From assembly GCA_038030265.1 (NCBI GenBank), contig CM075938.1, forward strand, positions 14,175,009 through 14,239,008: a stretch of 64,000 nucleotides of DNA, given 5' to 3'. The notes under the pieces were generated by a model, which saw nothing but the letters and a program-made list of their open reading frames with translations, was not told where the DNA came from and made no database searches. This DNA comes from Corythucha ciliata (lineage: Eukaryota > Arthropoda > Insecta > Hemiptera > Tingidae). The position numbers and the translations under genes were made by a program. Numbering within the stretch: the first letter of the stretch is position 1; the number at the start of each line of letters is the position of its first letter. Below, piece by piece: positions 24,004 to 34,869 of this stretch.

Positions 24004-24427
24004 GTGAGTAAGGCGTTTGTTTTACGTCACAATTCCTTTATCGTGAATTAATTGCAATTATAGAAGACCCTTTTCTGCGGACAATTAGGGGATTACTCCC
24101 CTCCTCACCTCACCACCCTAGTCACAACTGTGAAATTGAGGGAGTGGGGAGGCTGAAAATAAAGAATGTAATCTTTAAATTAAATACTTACTATTCTTTA
24201 CTTGTTTTGAGTTCCGAGAAAAAATTGCTCCCCAGGTGGGATTCGAACCCACGACCTCCTAGTTTCGCGCCAGGTGCTCTAACCAACTGACCTATCCCGG
24301 GAGTCTACGCAAAGAGCGAATCCACCCAGGAGAAATCCCCTCTCGGAACTCAAACTGCACCTATCGGAACAGTGCATGTCATACGTCATTCATCATGTCA
24401 TACGTCAGTGAGTAAGGCTTTTGTTTA
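24004..24427. mobile_element. ~400 bp insertion carrying a tRNA-like gene, flanked by direct repeats
   Basis: GTGAGTAAGGCGTTTGTTTT at 24004-24023 and GTGAGTAAGGCTTTTGTTTA at 24408-24427 match at 18 of 20 bases and bracket the insert, as a target duplication would. Inside, TTTGAGTTCCGAGA (about 24206-24219) and TCTCGGAACTCAAA (about 24341-24354) form a 14 bp inverted repeat on either side of the tRNA-like sequence. The host sequence is a family A array. Confidence 0.5.
24228..24302 (-). tRNA. tRNA-like gene, probably a pseudogene or SINE head
   Basis: The - strand sequence folds as a cloverleaf. The T arm is perfect (GTGGG / CCCAC around TTCGAAT), the B box is perfect (GGTTCGAATCC), the D-arm region reads AGTTGGTTAGAGC, and a 5 bp anticodon stem (CCTGG / CTAGG) encloses the loop CGCGAAA. 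A T6 run follows within 10 nt and would terminate RNA polymerase III. Defects: the position before the anticodon is G instead of the near-invariant U33, the acceptor stem has a G-G mismatch, the D stem has a mismatch, and there is one extra base between acceptor and D arm. The anticodon by position would be CGA, but serine tRNAs have a long variable arm, which is absent here. I therefore favour a tRNA pseudogene or tRNA-derived mobile sequence. Confidence 0.6.
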
Positions 24428-25621
24428 ACATTTTAGGCCCACATTGGCCATTTCATTTCAATTTAGTTATGGATTACCACTTTTTCTTAGTTGTAGCCTC
24501 GAAATATCCTTTAGGTTAGAAGATACGGATTGGCTTTTTCTCAATTTTAGCCGCGAATGAGAGATTTTTAAAATTTTTATCCGCAAATTAACGTTTTTCC
24601 TACAGGTTATTCACGAATTTGCGCTTTTACTCAATTTCATCGACGGACTAGGCAATTTTTCGCAATTTTAGCTGAGGGCTTGGCCCAAAAACAGCACGTA
24701 AGCGGTTTTTCGGTACATTTTAGCCGTAAAATTGCCACTATATACACCGGGAATCAGCGATTTTTTCTAAATTTTCGTCTGGAATTTGCATCGAGAAACC
24801 TGGGATGAGCGCTTTTTGCAGTTTTAGCAACGAATATTAGCACTTTTTCCAACTTTTTTGCCGCCTACTCGCCCCACAACATCGGCACGTTGGAGAGCGT
24901 TATCAATTTTATCTGCTTAAGGACCTAAAGAAACTTGGGAATCAGCGAATTTTCTCTCTATTTTAGCCGCGAATTTGCTTCCAGAAGGCACAAATTTTCT
25001 AAATTTTAGCCGTCAGAACTGCGATTTCGTGGGCTCGATCGAATATTTATCCACACTGTTTGCTGATCACCAGTAAACGTTCTATACTCCAGGTTGGATG
25101 GACTGAAAATCGTCGAAAGGAGCCAAATCACTGTCCAATCGATACCAAAACTCCATTAAATCTATGAACATGAACCTAAAAGTCATAATTTTTCCATATT
25201 TAAGCTTTTCGGGGCGCTCTCTGATAGGTGGCCCGGGGTGGTCCACCCCTCTCGCCATTGCCTCGGACGCTACTCTTCACGGCACACCCTTGCTCTTTCA
25301 CACCAATTTTCTGCTCTGAATAGAGTGAATACGCCATTTTATGGCCGATGCAGCCGATTTAGCTTGTAACGCGTCATTTATCTAGTAAAACTGTGTCTTA
25401 GGACTCAAATTACCCAGGAAAATTAACCCAGAAACAAGAGAATTTCAAGAAGAGGCGGTAAATTTGGTGAAGGATTTGGAATTTTTGCCTCAAGAATTGT
25501 ATTTTTGCACATGTAGACATAAATGATTCGCAAAATGGTATTTTCTATGGTGGGTGGGGGGGTTAAGTCTGAACTGCTCAGATTTTTGCTCCCCCAATGT
25601 CGGCTGTCTTCCGCCGCCACT

Positions 25622-25730
25622 GACACTTCTAACCTCCCCCCTGACTCCTGAAAAATGAGCCCGGACGTCCCCGGACGCTCTAAAAAGTAGGAGTTGTCCG
25701 GGGAAAGTAGGAGGTCTCGCCAACCTAATA
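25622..25730 (+). mobile_element. TAGGGTGACC-family element, copy 2 (partial)
   Basis: Contains TGAAAAATGAGCCCGGACGT, CTAAAAAGTAGGAG and TTGTCCGGGGAAAGTAGGAG, then GGTCTCGCCAACCTA, matching the order in the copies at 10.7 and 32.2 kb. Confidence 0.5.
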
Positions 25731-25929
25731 ACTGATTGGTCAGTGTCGCCTTTAGGTGGCCCGGGGTCTCGAGGCAAGGGGGTGGGGGGCTGGATTCATC
25801 CGATTCTTTTTTCTAATATGGAAAAAAGACACTCGTCTTCTATTGAGCCCGTAGCGCAACGACGAATGTATGAGGGGGCTAAAAGTCATCAGTTGTGGGA
25901 GGGGGGGTGTCCCTAGCTAATCCGCGCTC

Positions 25930-26140
25930 AAAATAGTGATAAACCCTGTTTCTCGGTTAAAATTGAGAAAAAAGCGCTAATTCATCACTATATGCGAATA
26001 CACCGTTAATTCACTGCTAAAATGGGGAAAAATTACCGATTTCTTCACATTTAACAATGAGTTAGCACTTTTTCCCGATTTTATTAGCGAATTAGTGATT
26101 TTTCTCGCGATAATATTCGGTAAAAGAGGGGGCCCAATGT
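25930..26140 (+). repeat. Short family A stretch of mixed orientation
   Basis: Reverse units (AAAATTGAGAAAA, CGCTAATTC) switch to forward units (GAGTTAGCAC, T run) within about 100 bp. Confidence 0.5.
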
Positions 26141-26159
26141 TACCCCAGGCCAGGGGAGG

Positions 26160-27420
26160 GGCCCTGATGTGCATGGTTTGAAAGAGCCAAACCAACGAAA
26201 TCCATTTCTGAATGAACGTAAATCCGTAAAATTGAATTTTGAAGAAGCCAATTTCACGAAATTTAGATTCAAATGATCCGAATACTACCAAATTTGGGAT
26301 AAAACGTCAAAAATCATGAAATTTTCGGGTTTGAAGGAACCAAATCCGTGAATGTGGCAAATTAGCTTTCCGAATTCCTCAAATTCACGAAACTTATTTT
26401 TTGAAGAACCTAAGAATAATTTCAGTTTATGAAATAGGCAACGACCAAAATTTATAGTTAAAGGGGCCACAGCCACACCCGTAAAATTTGGGTTTTGAAA
26501 GAGCTAGCATCGTAAACTTTGGCTTCTAAAAAGCTGAAATTGCGAAATTAGACTTTGGATGGGGCGAAACACATCAAATTGTATCTTTCAAAGAGGCAAC
26601 CCCAGGAAATTGCTTTTTCAGAGAGCCAAATACTTGAGACGCACAAACCCCAAAATTGGTTTTTCAGGAGAGATTGGTTTTCCATTGGCTGTAAGGTTTA
26701 GGTTATAGTAAAACCTGCACCATTGGTTTGTCTGATAGCCAATTCCGTGAAATGTCTTTTAAAAAGAACCAAAATTCGGTTTTGAGAGAGTAAAATCCAC
26801 GAAATTTGGAGTTTGAAAGAGCCAAGCTCGTGAACTTTGATTTTGAATGACGCAACTCACGAATTTTCGATTTCAGTCGATTGACAGTGCGAAGTAAATT
26901 TTTTGCAACAGCCAAACCCAGGGAATTCACCCACAAACCGACCGTTGTTTTTGTAGAGGGTCAAACCCGCGAAATTTGGTTTTTGAAGGAGTCAAAAGGT
27001 CAAGGTTCAATGTGGTTTTAGTGCGTGGTTGACACCCCCAAAATTGGGTTTTTGAAAGAGACCCCCCCCCCGCACAATGATTGGTATTTGAGATAACCAA
27101 ATCGACGAAATTTGTTTTTCTGATAAATTGGTGATGAATTTGGTTTCGAATGAGCTGAACTCAGGAAATTTGTGTTTTCAAATATTCAAACTGGCGTTTG
27201 AATTTCAATGGAGACATACCACGAAATGTATGTTTTTATACAGCCAAACCCAGTAAAGTGGTGTTTTGAAAGAGCCAAAGCGAGGGGGCGCACCGCCCCG
27301 GGCCCCCGAATAAGAAAAGCATAAAGATGAATAAATTGGGATTTTAAAGTTTCAAAGCGTTGATGCGCGGCTAGTTTTAAGAGCAAACGCTCATTTGCCA
27401 CTCAAATTAATAAAAATCCA
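26160..27420 (+). repeat. Degenerate ~31 bp array, family B
   Basis: Long run of GAAATTTGG, T run, GAAAGAGCCAAA units; the antisense open frames here are read-through. Confidence 0.75.
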
Positions 27421-27539
27421 CCCAGCATTCGAGGTATGAGAAAGTCACTTCAAGGAGAGGAAATTCGCGCTAACCCCGAGTTTTAATAGGTCCTTAAAAT
27501 GCAGCTAAAATTGTGGAGGGGTGCTAATGTTGGGGTAAA

Positions 27540-27960
27540 CTACACAGGAAATAGTTCAGAAAAATTGCTAATATTCGTGGCATGGATAGTGAAAAAGCGC
27601 TAATTGATAGCAAAAGGTGAAAAATCGCTAATTCGAGGCTAATGATTTGAGAAAAAGCGCTTATTAGTTCCACAAATTAAGAAAAAGTCCTGATTCTCGG
27701 CTGAAATTGAGAAAACGTGCTAATTCCCTACTACAATTGAGATAAAGCGCTAATTCGTAGAATAAAATCGTTACATCGCGGCAAAAAATGGGAGAAAGCG
27801 CAAATTCAAGAAAAAAATGGAGAAAGAGCGCTAATTTGCGGATAAAGTTGAGGAAAAAAATACCGTAATTCGTGGCTAAAATTGAGTTACCGCGGTCGTT
27901 CGCGGCTAAAATTGAGAAATAATTCTTGACCAAAATTGAGAAAACGCTCTAATTCGCTGA
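27540..27960 (-). repeat. Family A array, reverse orientation
   Basis: GCTAATTCGCGGCTAAAATT and GAGAAAGAGCGCTAA units; the 89-codon frame on the - strand (27664-27933) is array read-through. Confidence 0.75.
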
Positions 27961-28059
27961 CACGCAAAGTTTCTTTTTGAGAGATCTAAACATGCGAAAT
28001 TTGCTACCCCAACCCACGAAATTGCTTTTGGTGAGAACCCTTGGTCCTTAGTGAGGCCC

Positions 28060-28240
28060 TTTGTTTGGACTTCAGAGCGGTCGACTGATGACCTCGGGAA
28101 ACTTGGTGCGGCCCTTTAAAATGGACCATAGTGGCCAAAAGCGCCGAAATTATAGGAAGAACCTCAAAAACGGTCCGTTTGATCGAAAATCTGTTTCGAT
28201 TTCTGGATTACCCGCGTCAAAATACTCAAAAGTACGCAGT
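28060..28240 (+). repeat. Dispersed 'GATCGAAAATCCG' repeat, copy 2
   Basis: GGTGCGGCCC, TAGTGGCCAAAA, then TTGATCGAAAATCTGTTTC and TTTCTGGATTACCCGCGTC follow the same order as in the copies at 22.1 and 30.6 kb. Confidence 0.45.
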
Positions 28241-29091
28241 ATCGCCCAAATTTAAATGTTTGCCTTTTTTGAAAAATCACCTAAGCGATTAAGTAGGCTA
28301 TTTTTTTTATTTAGCCATTTTTTCAATGGTAAATTGCGGAACCCGCCATATATAGAAATCACCAAAAAGGGGCCGTCAGCGACCCTTGAATAGGGGCGAA
28401 GTTGAGCGTTTCACTTCACTGTATCATTGGTTTTGGCAAATTTTTCTCAACTTCAGAGCAAGGGCTGTCGATTATACCGTGGCCGCACGCTTCGAGGGAT
28501 AATGTGCGGCCTCTGAAAACGTGTCAAAGCGGTCATAAACTGCACCATCTTCATCAAAACACCGTTCGTTCGTCACGAAACTGGGAATTTTTAAGTTCAA
28601 TTTTATGTCGTATAAAAAAATTGTTTAATATTCAGCGCGCAAAAACTGAATATTTGATCACGATTCCTTCAATTTAGCGCCCGGAAACCTGAACCGCTAT
28701 ACGTTGAAAAACCGCTCATCTCCCCCCCCCCCCTTCCAGTAGCATTAGAACAGTTTATGCCCCCACCCCTCCTCTTTTCCAAACTATTTCAGATTAACTC
28801 TATCGGTGGTGGAGTGCCTGAACTTAAAAACACAACGCTGACTCAATTTTTCCTTTTCAGATCGTCTACAAATAGATTTTTTTTTTTTCTAGTTCAATCC
28901 AGCGGTCGTCGTTGTTCGCTGTAGTCCAAAACCAACAACCGAAAAATGTTCGAACATTTTCTCACATTGAGTCATTTTTTGCTCGTAATCTTAAATTGTA
29001 TGAGCGAGGGCGTTGAAAGGCCGCTCAAAATCTTAATCCTTTAAAAGCGCACAAGCTTACAAACAGAGCCACACGTGCAATACAAACTTAC

Positions 29092-29266
29092 CCTGAAAAT
29101 GGATTTAGCCGGATTAAAGCCTCGTTTCAAAGGGTCAGTTCCTCCAATTACACGATTGTTAAAGTGATATTTGCCCTTTAGTCCGTTGATGGGCAGAGAC
29201 GGTAGCCCCGGAATGCTGGGGAAAAATGATGAAGTGCCTGTGGGCTCATTATTGCGTCCTCCCCTG
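29092..29266 (-). CDS. Exon 2 of unidentified gene
   Basis: On the - strand the acceptor TTTTTACAG at 29275-29267 (or the CAG three bases on) opens a 55-codon exon that ends at a strong donor, AGG|GTAAGT (29092/29091). It enters in phase 2 and leaves in phase 0, and phase 2 is exactly what exon 1 at 29549-29661 supplies. The peptide is rich in Pro, Gly and Ser (FFPSIPGLPSLPINGLKGK), then carries NNRVIGGTDPLKRGFNP. I do not recognise it; it looks like a low-complexity N-terminal region before a domain encoded elsewhere. The next exon was not found. Confidence 0.6.
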
Positions 29267-29548
29267 CTGTAAAAATGAAGCAAAGCACGGTATACAGGAG
29301 GTTTTTTTATATAATTGTTTAAACAAAAAACAATACCTGACAAACAGGGGGTAAATACGTTATATTTATTCAAATGAAATAGTTTGTTTATAATCGCAAA
29401 TCAACACACGAAACATAAGGATGCTATGATTCCATTAATAGGAGACAATTAGATCTTTCCTAGGAAACAGTTTCCAGTTTGTTCGTAATTAGGTTGTTAG
29501 TAATTGTTGTAACACTTAAAAGATGAGCGAGACAAACCAAATACTTAC

Positions 29549-29661
29549 GCAGAGGGGAACGGAAACGAACTAGGAAAACCCGAATTTTTCACAAACTGTC
29601 CTAAACCACCGGAATCATTTAAAGCGTTCGATATATGGTCGTAAAAATAAGAAAAAGCCAT
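29549..29661 (-). CDS. First coding exon of unidentified gene
   Basis: ATG at 29661-29659 (- strand, AATAATGG context) starts 37 codons, MAFSYFYDHISNALNDSGGL and on to ...SSFPFPS, ending with GC at a consensus donor TCTGC|GTAAGT (29549/29548), phase 2. Joining to the exon at 29266 gives an uninterrupted frame through a 282 nt intron. Two consensus splice sites with compatible phases make this a real gene start rather than a chance frame. The product is unknown. Exons at 21419 and 13759 on the same strand, each with its own ATG, may be separate genes or alternative first exons. Confidence 0.6.
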
Positions 29662-30590
29662 TATTAAAGCGTTGAAATTGAAATATTTTTGTCTAAAACT
29701 ATACTGAGGCTTTAAAGCACTACGGATCCATCACAATGTGTCACATGAGCGTTGAACGTGCTTCCTGCTGTACAACTGAAAAATAAAAAATAAACACCCC
29801 GAGGAGCTGGCACATGAGAAGGCGGGCCTCTGTTAAGAGAGAGTTGCTATTTTAAAACATTTAATTATTTTTATTCGGAAATCGCGAGAAACATGTCGAG
29901 GAATAATATACGGCTGACCTAAATTTTTAAAGTTTTATTTTAATTTTTACATCCAGCTTGGAATGCGTGATCACGAGTAATTTTATTGTTAATTTTATTG
30001 AGCAATTTACTAGGTAAATAATAAGGTAAAAACAGCTCCAACAAATTAATTTGTATGGGTCAAGCGCCCTGCCACCTGTCGCAGATTACGTAGGGGTGGT
30101 GTGTGGGGGGGGGGTCTGTTATTAAAGAAAAGAGGCTCTCAAACCAACGTGAATTCGCTGTGGAACGCTGTGAAATTAGAGACATTTGTTTTTTCCCCAC
30201 CGCGAATTCATGTTGGTTTGAAAGCTGAGAAAGATAAAGTGGTCGGGGAGGGGCTACGCGGAAAATGTCCAACTTCACAACGTTTCTGAAGAATTACTCT
30301 CGTCAGAGAGCACACTTGTTGCACTTAAATTTAACAATTTCCACATTAAATTTATCAGTTTTTAAAGTTAAATTGATAATTTAGGGGACAATTTGTTAGT
30401 TTATGGCGTAAAGGGCGCTGATGTAAGCAGATAGTTCCATATAGCCGAAAGTCTTTTTTTTGCCCACATTTGGGAGATATTCTCCTGTTGAGGTGATGAG
30501 GACAAAATGCATGTTTTTGTTTTTTGGCCGAGAGCCCGCGAGGCTGAGTGTCCACGTTATGTGAAGTCACGTTACTAGGCGTGTCACTTC
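29662..30590. other. Putative promoter region and unique sequence upstream of the 29661 gene
   Basis: No array units until 30.6 kb. Two overlapping open frames at 30060-30289 have no recognisable homology and contain an internal inverted repeat (AAACCAACGTGAATTCGC / GCGAATTCATGTTGGTTTG). No core promoter motif stands out. Confidence 0.35.
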
Positions 30591-30599
30591 CTTTGGGCT

Positions 30600-30800
30600 T
30601 TCAGGCCTGTCGATTTGGCGGCCACAGTGACCGGGGGAATTTCGTACGGTTCCTCTGTAAATGTCCGGAAGTGGCCAAAAACGGTGGCATCAGTGAGAAA
30701 CTCTTTAACGGCTCATCTAATCGAAAATCCGTCTCCGGTTTCGAATGTCAAAAAACCCACAAATTACGAGGTTTTGGCCCCATTTATGCGTATTCAATGG
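30600..30800 (+). repeat. Dispersed 'GATCGAAAATCCG' repeat, copy 3
   Basis: GAAGTGGCCAAAA, then CTAATCGAAAATCCGTCTCC and GGTTTCGAATGTCAAAA; same layout as copies 1 and 2. Confidence 0.45.
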
Positions 30801-30854
30801 TTCTGAGTGAGCACTGAGCAACAATACAACATCTCCTATGATTCGTCTGAGGAC

Positions 30855-30872
30855 GGGGGGGCATGCCCCCCC
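30855..30872. repeat. Perfect palindrome G7-CATG-C7
   Basis: Seven G, CATG, seven C: an 18 bp perfect palindrome (an eighth C follows). Confidence 0.9.
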
Positions 30873-31386
30873 CTCACCACTTAAAGTGATTTTGGATCAG
30901 CGCCAGGGCTAAGGCCAACTTTTTGGGGGTAGATGACCTCGCCCAGACGGACCAACGCTCACCTGTCGGGGACCGGGGCGGAAATCTCCATGAGGCTCCC
31001 TTAGTAGCATTAAATTAGGGCTTTTTAAAAATGGTAAGCCACGCGAATCTGCGCTTTTTCTACACCTTACCGCGAATTAGCACTACTTATCAATTTAAGC
31101 CGCGAATTAGCGATTTGTCTCAATTTTAGAGGCGAATTAGCCTAAATTAGCGATTATTTTCACTTTTAGCCATGAATTAACAAATTTCCAGCAATATACA
31201 TATTCTAGCTCACAGTATTTTTCGGTTTTATTATATTAAATTAATAAGTATATAAGATTACTAACCGGTTTTCAATGTAATACAAAGCGCCAGCTTAAAG
31301 GGGGGTGAACCGCGGGCGACCACCCAGGGACGCATCTAACAAAATGTAGGGGGAGGGGAGGCGGACGAGAAAAAATGACCTAAGAA

Positions 31387-31496
31387 TAGGGTGACCACAT
31401 GTAAAAATAGTTTCCGAGGACGTCTGGCACGAAAAAGTAGGACCAAAGTAGGACGCTTGTGATGTAATGTAGGACACAACAGCAGGACGCCTAAAA
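31387..31496 (+). mobile_element. TAGGGTGACC-family element, copy 3
   Basis: Begins TAGGGTGACCACATG, then TCCGAGGACGTCTGG and AAAAAGTAGGACC. Orientation is opposite to the copy at 32.2 kb relative to its terminal motif. Confidence 0.5.
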
Positions 31497-31509
31497 AACT
31501 CAGTTCAAT

Positions 31510-32010
31510 GTTAAAATTGTTGTTTACTCGGTTTGAAAGAGCGAAATCCGCGAAATTGGGTTTTGAAAGAGCGAAAATCCGTAAAACTGGGGTAGAAAAT
31601 AACAAAAATCCGTTAAATTGGATTTCAAGGTTCCGAGTTTAAAAATACTTGGAAGACGAACTTGGAGGACGAAAACGCAAAATAACAAAATTTGTTCTTC
31701 CGAAGATCTTTTTCAACCAAATTTGTCCTAAATTAACCGAACGTGCAAAACTGATGTTCTAAATAGCTTTAAGCCACGAAATTTAGGTTTTGATCAGGCA
31801 AATTTTCCCACGAGCCAACGAGCCAATCCATCAAAATTGTGCTCTGAAAGAGCGAAAGCACGTAAAATGGTTTATGAAAGGGGCAAAACTTACGAAAAGT
31901 AGTTTTTTAAATGGCGAACCCCACGAAATTCAGTTTTTAAAAGCTTGAAAATCCGCGACATTGGGATAGCAAATTACAAAATCCGTGACATTGGTGCCAC
32001 ATTTGAAACA
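31510..32010 (+). repeat. Family B array
   Basis: GAAAGAGCGAAA and CGCGAAATTGGG-type units. Confidence 0.6.
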
Positions 32011-32149
32011 TTTGGTTATGGAAGATCTTCCTGAGAACGTGATGAATAATAAGAACCGTGATAGCGAAAAGTGGACAGGGGAAGTTTTGGCTAAGCCCCA
32101 CTCAGCTTTGTTCAAATATTTGAACGTGAAAGATGTTCAAAGGTAATAC

Positions 32150-32267
32150 AGACCCACCAGACGTTGTAAGTTGACACTTTTCCGGACACATAAAAAGCCC
32201 GGACATCCCCGGACGATCTAAAAAGTATGACATGTCCGAGGAAAGTAGGACGTCTGGTCACCCTATA
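32150..32267 (+). mobile_element. TAGGGTGACC-family element, copy 4
   Basis: ACCCACCAGACGT at the left and GACGTCTGGTCACCCTA at the right form terminal inverted repeats. The interior has CCGGACATCCCCGGACG and CTAAAAAGTATGACATGTCC. Confidence 0.6.
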
Positions 32268-33739
32268 CCTAAGAAGCTTCTGTCTCAATATAATGTCGAC
32301 CTTAAAATCTTCTTGAAACATGAAACAAAAGCGCTTTGAAACCACTAATATGATAATCTGTAATGCAAGGCTAAATCAGCAGGAGCTTAAAATGTGCTTT
32401 ACAAGCCCGGGGAATGGGGGGGGGCGGTCTAAGGCCGGCACTGGTAATATGTACATCATCACTAGGAACAACAGGTATTAAAACTAACCGCATCACGAAG
32501 TTGCCACCAGAAACCGACTACCCATATTTCATCAATTTTATAGCAGAAAATTAGCGCTTTTTCTAAATTTCACCCGTGAAGTTTTGCCATTTTAGAAGTG
32601 AAGCAGCGTTTCCATAATTCTAGCTGCCATATTCTAGTTTTTCTCAATTTTTTTTGTTTAGCGCTTCTTCTCAATTTCATCTGTGAATTGTGGCGTTTAT
32701 CCACCGAATGAGTGCTTTATAACAATTTCATTGGTTATTATAGATTTTTATCCATTTTAGAAGCCGCTAGCGTTTTTTCAGCAGTTCCAAATTTTATCCC
32801 TGAGTTAAGCGTTTTTTTTTAAATTTTAGCCACGTTAAAGTAGCGTTTTAACCCGGCGAATTAGAGATACTTTTCAACTTTATTGCTAAAATTCACGATT
32901 AAGCGATTTTATTCCCAAATTAGCGTTTTTCTTAATTCTGGTCTGGAAGTTGCATCGTGAATCCCCGCCTCGGACGGGAAGTTGCATAGTGTTTTTTCCG
33001 TAATTCACGAATATTTGCGCTTATTACAAATTTTCAGCTCCGTGCTTGCCCCCCAAAAAGCACAATTAGTGTGGCTTATTTATAGCCGGACTCATCTTAT
33101 TGTATACCCTCGCCAGGACAATACAGAAACTGGGGGGACCAATCCGAGTATTTTCTCTATTTTAGCCTCGAAGTTGCCTCCAGAAGGGGTGAATTAGTAT
33201 TTTCATCAATTTCAGCTAGCAAAGGGCTGAATCGAATAGTTAGCCAAAAATCTGCTGAGCACCGCAGCGTTCTATTCTCCAGGCTGGAAAATCGTCGAAT
33301 ATAAACGCGAGCCAAATCCCTGTCCAACCGGATACCGCAAGGCCACTTTTCACGGCCCTCCTCCTCGATATCCTTTTGGACTTGAACATAAAAATCCTCA
33401 TTTTTCCGTATTTAAGCATTTCGGGAGCCACTCTTGACGACCTTCCACGTATCCTTTTAGGGAACCAAATGCTCAGTTCGAAGCATATAATTCCGAATTT
33501 GGGGGCCAAATCACCGAGTAGAAATTTTCAGCGCCGGACGTCAACGCCTTAATTTCCCGACTGTTGTTCGGTGCCAGGGGCGTAGGTACGGGGGGGATAT
33601 GGGGGATAGATCCACCACAGAGCTGCAAGCATACGAACGAAGGAGCACTAGTACCATAACGAAGAGCCCATAAAATCTCCAAAAATGATCGTTTCTGGAA
33701 AGATGCACCTTCTCATTCACATTCGCACCTTCTGAAGGC

Positions 33740-34720
33740 ATTTTTGTGGCTAAAATTCAGAAAAATGGCAAATTCACGCATGGCTATAGTCTAATGTTAA
33801 AAAATACGCTAATTCACGGCTAGAACTGAAAAGAAGTAATAATCTATACTTACGTATAAAAGTTATATAGTTTTGCTAATGCGGTGGTAAATCGTGAAAA
33901 ACCTCTAATTTGCGGGTAATATTTAGAAAATAAAATAATCAGCCTGGTAAAAATTAAGAGAAAGGTTAATTTTAAGCCTAAATATTAAAAAAATTGATAA
34001 TTCGCGGCTAAAAATGGTAAAAATCGCCTATTTACAACTAAAATTGCGCCAAACGCCTATTTGTGACTGAAATGGAGAAAATTCGCTAATTCACAGGTTT
34101 GAAACGCTACGACGCGTCGCCGCTACAATTATAAAAAAGCGCTAATTCGCGGTTGAAATTGAGAAACAATCTAATTTGCGCCAAAAACTGAATATACGCC
34201 AATTTGCGGATTCTGAAGGCAACTTTTCAGGCTGAAATTGAAATAAAGCGCCAATTTATGGCAATAGGTGAAGAAACCGCTGATTCGCGAGTAAACTGAG
34301 AAAAATAGCTCATGCATTTTGTAAGGTGAACCAAAAAAATCCTAATTCGTGAAAAGTTTCCCTATTTTGCGGCTAATATTAAGGAAAACACTTAAGAAAA
34401 ACGTTAATTTCCAGCTAAAACTGAGAAAGTGCTAATCCCCTGGTAAAAAAAATTAACAATCGGTAATATGCTGCTAAAAATGAGGAAAACGACAAAAAGG
34501 GTGGATAGTTAAGAAACGTCGCTCACAGGATAAAAACGGTACTTTGCTGCTAAAGTTGAGAAAATGCACAAATTCATGGCTATGGGAGGGGTTGGAGCAA
34601 AACCGCTAATCGGCGGCTGAAATTGAGAAGAACGATGCACTCGGCCAAAAAAGCGCTAATTTGCGGGTAGAGTCCAAAAATCGCCCCTAACTGAGAGATT
34701 GAGGCTATGATGAGGCCAGC
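33740..34720 (-). repeat. Family A array, reverse orientation
   Basis: AAAATTGAGAAA and CGCTAATTCGCGG units, strongly diverged. It ends near a CCTACCTACGCCACTG end (34846-34861) that recurs at 55624-55639. Confidence 0.75.
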
Positions 34721-34869
34721 AAGATGTCCAGATTCAAGAGTGCGCTGGCTGGGTGGAATGATGAGTAAAATGTGAAATTACCACCACCCCCTTCCCTCAC
34801 CCTTACATGATTTCAATCTGATTCCCCCGCCCTCAGGACAAATTCCTACCTACGCCACTGTTCGGTGCT

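Larger units (their letters stand above)
23640..25280 (+). mobile_element. Composite repeat element, copy 2
   Basis: Starts with CCACTGACGGACCTACACC, then GGGGCGGATAACTC and ATGAGGCCCCTTAGTA. This head is shared with copies at 30.95 and 38.73 kb. A forward family A array follows, interrupted by the tRNA-like insertion at 24.0-24.4 kb, and then the shared tail at about 24740-25230 (GTCTGGAATTTGCATCGAG, TTTTTGCCGCCTACTCGCCCC, AAATCGTCGAAAGGAGCCAAA). It ends near GGACGCTACTC. Exact ends uncertain. Confidence 0.6.
30940..33480 (+). mobile_element. Composite repeat element, copy 3, with nested insertions
   Basis: The head (GACGGACCAACGCTCACC, GGGGCGGAAATCTCC, ATGAGGCTCCCTTAGTA) is at 30946-31010, a family A array runs at 31050-31200, and the shared tail lies at about 32925-33440. 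Between them are a family B array (31510-32010) and two TAGGGTGACC-family elements, so this copy has been invaded. The tail's CGTATTTAAGCATTTCGGGA end matches copies 2 and 4. Confidence 0.5.
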
